Assembly (NCBI RefSeq): GCF_001305595.1
Contig: NZ_CP012401.1
Coordinates: 2,863,001 to 2,927,000, forward strand
Direction of reading: 5' to 3'
Source of the DNA: Azospirillum thiophilum
GTDB lineage: Bacteria; Pseudomonadota; Alphaproteobacteria; Azospirillales; Azospirillaceae
DNA length: 64,000 nucleotides
The position numbers and the translations under genes are program-made. Below are positions 32,585-41,229 of the stretch, piece by piece. The first letter of the stretch is position 1, and each line of letters opens with the position of its first letter. The notes under the pieces were generated by a model, which worked only from the letters and a program-made list of their open reading frames with translations, ran no database searches and was not told the origin of the DNA.

Positions 32585-34360
32585 ATGCCCGAGCCACTTG
32601 CGCAGAGCGCCAACCCGCACACCGCCGACACCCGGCCGGCCGATACCGGTCCTGATCATCCCTGGCCCGATCATCCTTGGCTGGCCCATTATCCGGCCGG
32701 CATCGCCTGGGACCAGTCCTTCGCGCCGATGCCGCTGCACATGCTGTTCGAGGAAGCGGCGGGCCGCCATGCCAACCGCCCCTGCCTGGACTTCCTGGGC
32801 CGCCGCTACAGCTATGCCGAGGTGCTGGATCTGGTGAACCGCGCCGCCCGCGGCTTCCAGGATCTGGGGGTCGGGCCGGGGGTTCGGGTCGGCCTGTGCC
32901 TGCCCAACTGCCCGACCTACGTCATCTCCTATTTTGCGGTGCTGAAGGCCGGCGGCACCGTCGTCAACTACAACCCGCTCTATGTCGAGCGCGAGTTGGA
33001 GCACCAGATCACCGACTCGCAGACCGAGATCATGGTGACGCTGGACCTGAAGCAGATCTACCCGCGCGTCGCCGCGATGCTGGACCGCACGCCGCTGAAA
33101 CGCATTGTCGTCTGCCGGATGCCGACCATCCTGCCGGCAGTGAAGGGCGCGCTGTTCCGCGTCCTGAAGCGCAGCGAGATCGCGGAGGTGCCGCGCGACG
33201 GCCGGCATATCGATTTCGACGGCCTGCTGACCAACGGCGGCGGCCTGCGCCCGGTGCGCATCGACGGGCTGCGCGATGTGGCGGTGCTGCAATACACCGG
33301 CGGCACCACGGGCGTGCCCAAGGGCGCCATGCTGACCCACCACAACCTGCTGTCCAATGCCCGGCAGGTGCTGGCCTGGTTCCCCGACGTGGCGCTGGGA
33401 CAGGAACGGGTACTGGCGGTGCTGCCCTTCTTCCATGTCTTCGCCATGACGGTGGTGCTGAACATGGGGCTGGCCTGCGGCGCCGAACTGGTCATGCTGC
33501 CGCGCTTCGACACCGAACAGGTGCTGAAGACCATCGCCAGGCGCAAGCCGACGCTCGTCCCCGGCGTGCCGACCATGTACAAGGCGCTGCTGGGCCATCC
33601 GCGGGCCGCGCGCTATCCGATGACCTCGATCCGCTATTGCATCAGCGGCGGTGCGCCGCTGCCGACCGAGCTGAAACGCCAGTTCGAGACGGCGACCGGC
33701 TGCGTGCTGATCGAGGGGTACGGCCTGTCGGAAGCCTCGCCGGTCTGCGCCGCCAACCCGCTGAACGGGGTCAACAAGGAAGGCTCCATCGGCCTGCCGC
33801 TGCCCGGCATCGCCATCGAGATCCGCGACCTGGAGGTTCCGTCGCGCAAGCTCGGCATCGGCGCCAAGGGACAGGTCGCGGTCTCCGGCCCCAACGTCAT
33901 GGCCGGCTATTGGGGCCGGGCGGAGGAAAGCGACCGCACGGTGGTCGACGGCTTCCTGCTGACCGGCGACGTCGGCACGATGGACGGGGACGGCTACGTC
34001 TTCCTGCTCGACCGGCTGAAGGATCTGATCATCTGCAGCGGCTACAACGTCTATCCCCGCGTGATCGAGGAGGCGATCTACCAGCATCCGGACGTGGTCG
34101 CGGTCTGCGTCATCGGCCTGCCCGACGATTACCGCGGCCAGACGCCGAAGGCCTTCGTGCAGGCGAAGCCGGGCTCCTCCCTGTCGGTGGAGGCGTTGCG
34201 CGATTTCCTGCGCGACAAGATTTCCCGCATCGAGATGCCGACGGCCATCGAGTTCCGCGAGGAGCTTCCCAAGACGGCCGTCGGCAAGCTGTCGAAGAAG
34301 GAACTGGTGGCCGAGGCACAGCGGGCGCTGGCGCAGGATGGCGCCTCGAAGGGAGGGTGA
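32585..34360 (+). CDS. Long-chain fatty acid-CoA ligase
   Basis: A 591-residue AMP-forming acyl-CoA synthetase. The P-loop is YTGGTTGVPKGAMLTH at about residue 238. Adenylate-binding blocks are GYGLSEASP and LLTGDVGTMDGDGYVFLLDRLKD. The C-terminal catalytic lysine is in KTAVGKLSKKEL. It starts at ATG 32585 after GAGGGGAGCG. The N-terminal 30 residues (rich in P, D and H) are not part of the fold. It is followed by a LiuR-type regulator and etfBA, so it probably feeds beta-oxidation. Confidence 0.92.
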   Translation: MPEPLAQSANPHTADTRPADTGPDHPWPDHPWLAHYPAGIAWDQSFAPMPLHMLFEEAAGRHANRPCLDFLGRRYSYAEVLDLVNRAARGFQDLGVGPGVRVGLCLPNCPTYVISYFAVLKAGGTVVNYNPLYVERELEHQITDSQTEIMVTLDLKQIYPRVAAMLDRTPLKRIVVCRMPTILPAVKGALFRVLKRSEIAEVPRDGRHIDFDGLLTNGGGLRPVRIDGLRDVAVLQYTGGTTGVPKGAMLTHHNLLSNARQVLAWFPDVALGQERVLAVLPFFHVFAMTVVLNMGLACGAELVMLPRFDTEQVLKTIARRKPTLVPGVPTMYKALLGHPRAARYPMTSIRYCISGGAPLPTELKRQFETATGCVLIEGYGLSEASPVCAANPLNGVNKEGSIGLPLPGIAIEIRDLEVPSRKLGIGAKGQVAVSGPNVMAGYWGRAEESDRTVVDGFLLTGDVGTMDGDGYVFLLDRLKDLIICSGYNVYPRVIEEAIYQHPDVVAVCVIGLPDDYRGQTPKAFVQAKPGSSLSVEALRDFLRDKISRIEMPTAIEFREELPKTAVGKLSKKELVAEAQRALAQDGASKGG

Positions 34361-34474
34361 CCCGGTGTCACGCCATCCCGCCGGACCTAAGGGGAAGCCT
34401 TATCACGCCACGGCAGCTGTGCTACCAAACGGCAGGCGCATTGTGCCGGACGCGAACAAAAGGTTCTCCCAGGG

Positions 34475-34879
34475 ATGGAACAGCTCTACACGGTCAACCA
34501 GCTTGCGGAAGAGCTGGGCATCACCCCGCGGGCCCTGCGCTTCTACGAGGTCAAGGGGCTCCTGGCGCCCAACCGCGTCGGCAACAACCGGGTCTACACC
34601 AAGCGCGACCGTGCGCGGCTGAAGCTGATCCTGCGCGGCAAGCGGCTGGGATTCTCGCTGGCGGAAATCCGCGAATATCTCGACCTCTACACCGTGAATG
34701 GCGGGGTCGAGCAGCAGCGGAACCTGTTGAAGCGGGTGCAGAAGCGGCTGAAGGACCTCGCCCAGCAGCGCGAAGACCTGGAGGCCACCGTGCATGAACT
34801 GCGCGAGATAGAGGACCAGGTCACCAACACCCTGGCCGGGCTGAAGACGGCCGCCGCCGACACCAACAAGGACAGCTGA
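34475..34879 (+). CDS. liuR: MerR family regulator, LiuR-like
   Basis: A 134-residue MerR-type regulator. The winged helix at residues 4-70 contains YTVNQLAEELGITPRALRFYE and NRVYTKRDRARLKLILRGKRLGFSLAEI (in segments). A coiled coil with heptad Leu follows (90-120). There are no metal-binding cysteines, as in LiuR, which controls branched-chain amino acid and fatty-acid degradation genes in proteobacteria. Its position between an acyl-CoA ligase and etfBA fits. The gene symbol is inferred. Confidence 0.75.
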   Translation: MEQLYTVNQLAEELGITPRALRFYEVKGLLAPNRVGNNRVYTKRDRARLKLILRGKRLGFSLAEIREYLDLYTVNGGVEQQRNLLKRVQKRLKDLAQQREDLEATVHELREIEDQVTNTLAGLKTAAADTNKDS

Positions 34880-35016
34880 CCGGCCCGCCCCTTCGCGCTC
34901 CGGCCGGCCGCAATCGAGGATCGGAGCATGAGGGGACCAGGACATCAGCCGCCGCACGCGGCATCCGGTGCCATCCGGGCGGCCGGTGGAGCGACCGGTG
35001 GAGCGGGGGTACGGGC

Positions 35017-35544
35017 ATGACCCTGATCTTCCGCCTGCTGGCGGTGATGACCGCCGCCATCTTCGCCGCGCTGCGCGGCCGCCGCACCGGGCTTCTCGCG
35101 CCCTCGACCCTGCGCTTCCGGGTCTGGCCGACCGATCTCGACATCAATCTGCACATGACCAACGCGCGCTATTTCAGCGTGATGGATCTGGGCCGGACCG
35201 ACCTGATGATCCGCGTCGGACTGGGGCCGGCGATCCTGCACAACCGCTGGCAGCCGGTGCTCGGCGGCGCCACCATCCGCTACCGCCGCCCGCTGCCGCC
35301 GTTCCGGCGCTTCACCCTGGTCAGCCGGGTGCTGTGCTGGGACGAGAAATACATCTTCATCGAACACCGCATGGAAACACGGAGTGGGCTGGCGGCGCTG
35401 GCGGTCGTCCAGGGCGCCTTCGTCGGCAGCACGGGGGTCGTCGCTCCGGCCGAGGTGCTGGCCGCGCTGGGCACCGCCACCGCCTCCCCGCCCATTCCCG
35501 ATGCGGTCGCGGCCCTGCGCGGGCAAAGCCCGGCCGCCGCCTGA
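35017..35544 (+). CDS. Acyl-CoA thioesterase-like (hot-dog fold) protein
   Basis: A 175-residue protein with a hydrophobic N-terminus (MTLIFRLLAVMTAAIFAAL) that may anchor it to the membrane. A 4HBT-type domain follows. RFRVWPTDLDINLHMTNARYFSVMDLGR (in segments) carries the Asp/Asn/His pattern of the active-site loop, and GGATIRYRRPLPPF is the central strand. It resembles the THEM6-like family. It lies 42 bp before etfB, so it may act on acyl-CoA intermediates. Confidence 0.8.
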   Translation: MTLIFRLLAVMTAAIFAALRGRRTGLLAPSTLRFRVWPTDLDINLHMTNARYFSVMDLGRTDLMIRVGLGPAILHNRWQPVLGGATIRYRRPLPPFRRFTLVSRVLCWDEKYIFIEHRMETRSGLAALAVVQGAFVGSTGVVAPAEVLAALGTATASPPIPDAVAALRGQSPAAA

Positions 35545-35586
35545 AGGGGCGGGAATAAAACACCATTCCAGAGGAGAAACGCCGTC

Positions 35587-36336
35587 ATGAAGCTGCTGGT
35601 GCCCGTCAAGCGGGTCGTCGACTACAACGTGAAGATCCGCGTGAAGGCGGATGGCAGCGGCGTCGAGACCGCCAACGTGAAGATGAGCATGAACCCCTTC
35701 GACGAGATCGCCGTCGAAGAGGCGGTGCGGCTGAAAGAGGCCGGCACGGCGACCGAGATCGTCGTGGTGTCGGTCGGCACGGCCCAGGCCCAGGAGACCC
35801 TGCGCACCGCGCTGGCCATGGGTGCAGACCGCGCCATCCTGGTGCAGACCGACATGGCGACCGAACCGCTGGCGGTCGCCAAGCTGCTGAAGGCGCTGGT
35901 GGAGAAGGAAGCGCCGGGGTTGGTGATCCTCGGCAAGCAGGCGATCGACGACGACTGCAACCAGACCGGCCAGATGCTGGCGGCGCTGCTCGGCTGGGGC
36001 CAGGGCACCTTCGCCTCGAAGATCGTCGCTGGTGAGGGCACGGTCGCGGTGACGCGCGAGATCGACGGCGGGCTGGAGGTCGTGTCGCTCACGCTGCCGG
36101 CGGTGGTCACCGCCGATCTGCGCCTCAACGAGCCGCGCTACGCCTCGCTGCCCAACATCATGAAGGCGAAGAAGAAGCCGCTGGAGACGGTCACGCCCGA
36201 CGCGCTCGGCGTCGACGTGACGCCGCGGCTGACGACCTTGAAGGTGGTCGAGCCGCCCAAGCGCAAGGCCGGCGTCAAGGTGGCCGACGTCGCCGCCTTG
36301 GTCGACAAGCTGAAGACCGAAGCGCGCGTGATCTGA
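35587..36336 (+). CDS. etfB: Electron transfer flavoprotein beta subunit
   Basis: A 249-residue ETF small subunit that binds AMP and carries electrons from acyl-CoA dehydrogenases. Signatures are [20 protein letters not shown] at the start, [31 protein letters not shown] (AMP site) and [31 protein letters not shown] precedes the ATG. It is separated from etfA by an unusual 199-bp gap holding the structured repeat. Confidence 0.96.
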   Translation: MKLLVPVKRVVDYNVKIRVKADGSGVETANVKMSMNPFDEIAVEEAVRLKEAGTATEIVVVSVGTAQAQETLRTALAMGADRAILVQTDMATEPLAVAKLLKALVEKEAPGLVILGKQAIDDDCNQTGQMLAALLGWGQGTFASKIVAGEGTVAVTREIDGGLEVVSLTLPAVVTADLRLNEPRYASLPNIMKAKKKPLETVTPDALGVDVTPRLTTLKVVEPPKRKAGVKVADVAALVDKLKTEARVI

Positions 36337-36356
36337 GGGGAGTGGTCGTCCCGTTT

Positions 36357-36479
36357 GCCCCCTCCCCATCCCTCCCCCGCTCCCGCGGGAGAGGGGGTAG
36401 GACGCTTGCCGGCGTGAATTGTTCGCGAAGCGGCGGCAGTCCCCTCTCCCGTGAAACGGGGGAGGGTTAGGGAGGGGGC
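36357..36479. repeat. Structured intergenic repeat, copy 1 (between etfB and etfA)
   Basis: A 123-bp element bounded by the inverted ends GCCCCCTCCC and GGGAGGGGGC. Inside is a second pairing (CCCTCCCCCGC-type left half with GCGGGAGAGGG) and a mirrored CCCCTCTCCCG / CGGGGGAGGG half. A related 100-bp copy lies at 62895-62994 with GCCCCCACCC / GGGTGGGGGC ends, a compensatory T-A to A-T change. It is probably a dispersed REP-like or MITE-like element. Confidence 0.75.
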
Positions 36480-36535
36480 ATCCGCAACCGACACTCCACC
36501 ACCCGCTAAGCTCCGTTACCAAAGGACCTACCCCC

Positions 36536-37462
36536 ATGCCCATCCTGATCCTCGCCGACCACGACAACGCGACCCTCAAGCCCGCCACCGCCCATGCGGT
36601 GACCGCCGCCGCCAAGCTCGGCACCGGCATCCATGTCCTGGTCGCCGGTCGCAACGCCGCGTCCGCCGCCGACGCAGCCTCCAGGCTGGACGGTGTCGCC
36701 AAGGTGCTGGTCGCCGACGATGCCGCCTATGAGCACGCCCTTGCCGAACCGCTGGCGGCGCTGCTGGTGTCGCTCGCCCCCGGCTACGGCCATATCCTCG
36801 CCGCCGCCACTTCGACGGGCAAGAACGTGCTGCCGCGGGTCGCGGCGCTGCTCGACGTGGCGATGATCTCCGACATCACCGCGGTGGTCTCGGCCGACAG
36901 CTTCGAGCGGCCGATCTATGCCGGCAACGCCATCGCCACCGTGCAGTCCGCCGACCCGGTGAAGATCCTCACCGTCCGCACCACCGCCTTCGAGGCGGCA
37001 GGCTCCGGCGGAAGCGCCCCGATCGAGCCCGTCGCCGCCGTGGCCGACCCCGGCCTGTCGGGCTTCGTCTCGGCCGAGCTGTCGAAGTCGGAGCGGCCGG
37101 AGCTGACCAGCGCGCGCATCATCGTGTCGGGCGGGCGCGGCATGCAGTCGGGCGATAATTTCCCGCTGCTGGAGGCGCTGGCCGACAGGCTGGGCGCCGC
37201 GGTGGGTGCAAGCCGTGCCGCCGTCGATGCCGGCTTCGTGCCGAACGACTATCAGGTCGGCCAGACCGGCAAGATCGTGGCGCCGGACCTCTACATCGCC
37301 GTCGGCATCTCGGGCGCGATCCAGCATCTGGCCGGCATGAAGGACAGCAAGGTGATCGTCGCCATCAACAAGGACGAGGAGGCGCCGATCTTCCAGGTCG
37401 CCGATTACGGCCTCGTCGCCGACCTGTTCAAGGCCGTGCCGGAGTTGCAGCAGGCGCTATGA
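36536..37462 (+). CDS. etfA: Electron transfer flavoprotein alpha subunit
   Basis: A 308-residue FAD-binding ETF subunit. The N-terminal adenine-nucleotide-like domain starts [18 protein letters not shown]. The C-terminal FAD domain has [37 protein letters not shown] and the segment [46 protein letters not shown] (in pieces), as in all ETF alpha chains. AAAGGA lies 9 nt before the ATG. It pairs with EtfB and delivers electrons to ETF-quinone oxidoreductase, not encoded here. Confidence 0.96.
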   Translation: MPILILADHDNATLKPATAHAVTAAAKLGTGIHVLVAGRNAASAADAASRLDGVAKVLVADDAAYEHALAEPLAALLVSLAPGYGHILAAATSTGKNVLPRVAALLDVAMISDITAVVSADSFERPIYAGNAIATVQSADPVKILTVRTTAFEAAGSGGSAPIEPVAAVADPGLSGFVSAELSKSERPELTSARIIVSGGRGMQSGDNFPLLEALADRLGAAVGASRAAVDAGFVPNDYQVGQTGKIVAPDLYIAVGISGAIQHLAGMKDSKVIVAINKDEEAPIFQVADYGLVADLFKAVPELQQAL

Positions 37463-37470
37463 TCCGGGCG

Positions 37471-37519
37471 GGCCGGACCCGACGATCCCCCATACGATTG
37501 GGGCCCAACGGGTCCGGCC
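37471..37519 (+). other. Long stem-loop downstream of etfA
   Basis: GGCCGGACCCG and CGGGTCCGGCC form a perfect 11-bp stem, enclosing a second hairpin CCCCAT...TTGGGG. It begins 8 bp after the etfA stop. No U-tract follows, so it is a terminator only if assisted, or else an mRNA 3'-end stabiliser. Confidence 0.55.
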
Positions 37520-37591
37520 GGTTCGGCCTTGCCGCGGCCGGCCGGCTCCTCTATCGCTGACGGCACGACAACCCGACAGCGGCAGGACGCC

Positions 37592-38479
37592 ATGAGCATC
37601 GACGGCATCACCGGATTGGACCATCTGGTCATCGCGACCCGCGACCTGGACGCCGCGCGCGACGCCTACGGCCGGCTCGGCTTCACGGTGACGCCACGCG
37701 GCCATCACACCCAGCTGAAATCGGCCAACCACACCGTCCTCTTCCCGACCGGCACCTATCTGGAACTGCTGGGCATCGAGGAGCAGCGGCCGGTCAACGC
37801 CCATTACAGCGCTTTCCTGCGCCAGCGCGAGGGCATCGCCGCCATAGCCCTGAAGACGCCCGATGCGCGCGCCGCCGCCGGTCCGCTTGCCGCCGCGGGT
37901 TTCCCGAGCGCCGAACCGGTCGATTTCGGCCGCCCGGTCGCGCTTCCCGAGGGCACGCGCGACGCCAGCTTCACCATCGCCCAGATCGACCCTGCCGCCA
38001 CCCCGGCCGGCCGTGTCTTCCTGTGCCAGCACCACACGCCGGAACTGGTCTGGCGGTCGGATGCGATGGAGCACGCCAACGGCGCGACCGGGCTGGAAGC
38101 GCTGGTGGTCGCCGCCGCCGACCCGGACGCGGTTGCCGCGGCCTTCGCCCGCCTGCTGGGCGGCACGGTGAGCGACCGCGGCGCCGCCCGTGTGGTGGAG
38201 CCGGCACAGCCGGGCAATGGTCAGGTTCCCGTGCTGGTCGCCACCCCCGACCGGCTGCATTGGGCCTGGACCGCCGATCCGGCCTTCGCCACCCCGCCGC
38301 CCTTCGTCGCCGGCTTCGTGGTGCGCGTCGCCGACCCGGTCCGCACGCAGCAGGCCCTGCAGAAGAGCAAGTTCCCGACCGTGGTCGGCAACGGCGTGCT
38401 GCGGGTGAATTCGCCCAGCGCCTGCGGCGCGATGATCGCCTTCGCCCAGGATTTCGACCTCGATGCGCTGATCCCCTGA
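37592..38479 (+). CDS. VOC family protein (glyoxalase-like domain)
   Basis: A 295-residue protein of two tandem beta-alpha-beta-beta-beta modules. The first (about 5-125) contains GLDHLVIATRDLDAARDAYGRLGFTVTPRGHH (in pieces) with the metal His in DHLV. The C-terminal half is a divergent second module. It matches the glyoxalase-like domain group rather than a specific dioxygenase. ATG 37592 follows AGGA. The substrate is unknown. It is convergent with the histidine kinase gene. Confidence 0.82.
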   Translation: MSIDGITGLDHLVIATRDLDAARDAYGRLGFTVTPRGHHTQLKSANHTVLFPTGTYLELLGIEEQRPVNAHYSAFLRQREGIAAIALKTPDARAAAGPLAAAGFPSAEPVDFGRPVALPEGTRDASFTIAQIDPAATPAGRVFLCQHHTPELVWRSDAMEHANGATGLEALVVAAADPDAVAAAFARLLGGTVSDRGAARVVEPAQPGNGQVPVLVATPDRLHWAWTADPAFATPPPFVAGFVVRVADPVRTQQALQKSKFPTVVGNGVLRVNSPSACGAMIAFAQDFDLDALIP

Positions 38480-38500
38480 CCGCCATGCCACCGGCGGCTG

Positions 38501-40975
38501 TCATGCAACCGTCTGGCGGTCACGCGCCGCCGGCTCCAGCGCCTCGGCCACGGCACGGCGCAGGTCGGCGGCGATGACCGGCTTGTGCATGACCCGGAAG
38601 TTGCCGGCTTCGGCCTCCAGCGCGCGGGCGGGGGCGGTGTCGCCGGTCACAAGGATGCCCGGCAGGATGCGGCCCAGCGCCAGCCGGACCTCCCGGATCG
38701 CCTCCGTCCCGGTCCGGCTCTCGCGCAGGCGGTAGTCGGCGACGATCAGGTCCGGCGCGGGCCCGCGGTGGGCGAGGTCGAGCGCCTCGGCGCAGGATTC
38801 CGCGGCCAGCACCGTGTAGCCCCATTCGACCAGCATGGCCCGCAGCCCCTCGCGGACGATCCCGTCATCCTCGATCACCAGAACCGTGGTGGCGAAGGCC
38901 GGACGCGGGGCCGCGGCCTGCACCACGGCCTTCACCGCCGGCGGCGGGGCCAGCGGCACCTCCACCGAAAAGACCGAGCCATGACCAGGGATGGAGCGCA
39001 CCGTCACCGGATGGCCGAGCATCACCGACAGCCGTCGCACCACCGCCAGCCCGAGCCCAAGCCCCTGGTCGCGGTTGCGGCTGGCGTTGCCGACCTGGAC
39101 GAACTCCTGGAAGATGTCCTCCTGCTGGTCGGCTGGGATGCCGATGCCGGTGTCCCACACCTCGATCCGCAGGGTTCCGCCGCGGCGGCGGCAACCGATC
39201 AGGATGCGCCCCCTGTCGGTGTAGCGCAGCGCGTTCTCCACCAGATTCTGCAGGATGCGGCCAAGCAGCATCGGGTCGCTGCGCACATGGGCGCGGCAGG
39301 GCACGATGTGCAGCAGCAGCCCCTTCTGGATGGCGACCGGCCGGCTGTTGGCGGCGACGCGCTCCATCACCTCGGTCAGGGCGAAGACCTCCATCTCCGG
39401 CACGACGGCGCCGGCCTCCAGCCGGGACACGTCGAGCAGCCCGTCGAGGAGCATCTTCAAGGCACCCAGCGCCCGGTCCATGGTGCCCAGCACGTTGCGC
39501 GTCATCCCGTCGCTGACCCGGCTGGACAGCACCTCCATCAGCAGCATCAGCGACTGCACCGGCTGGCGCAGGTCGTGGCTGGCGGCCGCCAGGAACTTCG
39601 ACTTGGCGATATTGGCGCGGTCGGCCTCCCGCCGGGCCTCGGTCAGGGCGGACTGGGCGCGCTTGTGCTCGGAGATGTCGCGGACGGTGGCGATCAGGCT
39701 GACCAGCCGGTTGTCGTGGTCGCGCACCGGCGAGGCGCTCAATTCCAGGCAGCGCCCCCCCTCCGGTCCCTCGCCGGCCCGGGACAGCTCGACCCGCGCG
39801 TCGCGGCCGACGACGATGGCGTCGCGCAACGGCTGCAAGGCCGCCCGGTCCCTGGTCGCCCGTTCCAGCGCGGTCAGGGCGCCGCTGCCCATCAGGGCGG
39901 AGGATGGCGTGCCGAGCAGCCGCTCCAGGGCCGGGTTCACATAAACGATCGGCATGCCCGCCTGCGTGGCGTCGGCGACCATGATGCCGTCGTTGCTCCA
40001 GCCCAGCGCCCGGTTGCGGACGCGCAAGGCGCGATCGGCATGCCGGCGCCATTGCAGCTCGACGATGAAGGCGATGACGAACAGCAGGATCACCACCGTG
40101 GTGGCGACCGCCCAGCCGATGTAGAGGCGCGCATTGTCGCGCCAGGGGCCGAACACCGTCTCGACCGACAGGCCGACGATGGCGACCACAGGATAGTCCG
40201 GGGCCGAGCGGTAGGCCAGGATGCGCTCCACCCCGTCCACCGGGCTGCGCATGCGCATGTGGCCGATCGGGCTCTGTTTCAGCGCCTGCCACACCTCGGC
40301 ATTGGCAAAGCCGCGCCCGGAGGTCGCGAGCGCTCCGACATTGCGGGCGATGACCGTTCCGTCCGGCCGCAGCAAGGTCGCGGAGCCGTCGGGCGGCATC
40401 CCCAGCACCCGGTAATAGCGCTGGAAGGCTTCGGCCGGGATATCGGCGACGGCGATGCCGGTGAAGGAGCCGCCCTCGCCCTCCAGCCGCCGCGACACCG
40501 GGATCAGCAGATCCTGGGTCTCCGACGAGACATAAGGGACGCCGATCACCAGCCCGCGCGGAGCAGCGTCGCGGGCGATGCGGAACTCGTCCCGGTCGGT
40601 GACGGTGCCCTGGAAGGTGGCGCGCCCCGCCCCCATGGTCAGCAGCCCGCCGGAATCATAGACGCGCACGCCGACCACCAGCCCCTCTTCGAAGGCACGG
40701 CGGGAATCCAGGCGCATCGCTCGGTTGCGTTCGGTGTTGGCGATCAGGTCGAGCAGCAGGTCGTCGACCCTGCGGAAGGTCGAGATCGCATGCTCCTCCA
40801 CCAGACGGGCTAGCACGGCGGTCTTCTCATGGGCGGTCAGGTCGAGCAGCCGCTCTTCCCGGTCCAGGCGATCGAGCAGAATCCACCAGAGCGCGGCGAT
40901 GGCGAGCGCCACCGCCAATGCCGGCAGGACGAGGCGGCCGCCGAACCCGGAAAAAAGCCAAAGCGCCCGCTTCAC
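38501..40975 (-). CDS. Hybrid sensor histidine kinase (dCache-PAS-HisKA-HATPase-REC)
   Basis: An 824-residue membrane kinase. The GTG at 40975 was chosen because GGGGAA lies just upstream, while the longer frame starts at a TTG with no site. TM1 is at about residues 15-35. A dCache-like periplasmic sensor follows (about 40-280), then TM2 (about 285-310) and a PAS domain (320-440). The HisKA motif SHDLRQP has its phospho-acceptor His near 467. The HATPase boxes are NLVENALRYTD and GLGLGLAVV. A C-terminal receiver domain has its Asp near 747 (IVADYRLRES). The ligand and output regulator are unknown. No response regulator gene is adjacent. Confidence 0.92.
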   Translation of the reverse strand: MKRALWLFSGFGGRLVLPALAVALAIAALWWILLDRLDREERLLDLTAHEKTAVLARLVEEHAISTFRRVDDLLLDLIANTERNRAMRLDSRRAFEEGLVVGVRVYDSGGLLTMGAGRATFQGTVTDRDEFRIARDAAPRGLVIGVPYVSSETQDLLIPVSRRLEGEGGSFTGIAVADIPAEAFQRYYRVLGMPPDGSATLLRPDGTVIARNVGALATSGRGFANAEVWQALKQSPIGHMRMRSPVDGVERILAYRSAPDYPVVAIVGLSVETVFGPWRDNARLYIGWAVATTVVILLFVIAFIVELQWRRHADRALRVRNRALGWSNDGIMVADATQAGMPIVYVNPALERLLGTPSSALMGSGALTALERATRDRAALQPLRDAIVVGRDARVELSRAGEGPEGGRCLELSASPVRDHDNRLVSLIATVRDISEHKRAQSALTEARREADRANIAKSKFLAAASHDLRQPVQSLMLLMEVLSSRVSDGMTRNVLGTMDRALGALKMLLDGLLDVSRLEAGAVVPEMEVFALTEVMERVAANSRPVAIQKGLLLHIVPCRAHVRSDPMLLGRILQNLVENALRYTDRGRILIGCRRRGGTLRIEVWDTGIGIPADQQEDIFQEFVQVGNASRNRDQGLGLGLAVVRRLSVMLGHPVTVRSIPGHGSVFSVEVPLAPPPAVKAVVQAAAPRPAFATTVLVIEDDGIVREGLRAMLVEWGYTVLAAESCAEALDLAHRGPAPDLIVADYRLRESRTGTEAIREVRLALGRILPGILVTGDTAPARALEAEAGNFRVMHKPVIAADLRRAVAEALEPAARDRQTVA

Positions 40976-41229
40976 GTGTTCCCCGAACGCTGTGGATCGT
41001 CCGCCTGCCGCATCCGCCGGAGAAAGCCGGACAGGGGGCGGCAGGCGACGCAAGAATGCCGCAACGGCGGTGACGGCGCAAGAACGTTACCGGAAAAGTG
41101 GCAGCGCAACAATGTCGCTCCACCCCCGCGCACAACCTGCGCAAATGAATCACGCCGGCGGCATCGCCTTTCGCGGGCAGGTCCAAAAGCCGCCTTTCCG
41201 CATGCCCCGGCACCGGCTATACCGCGCCG

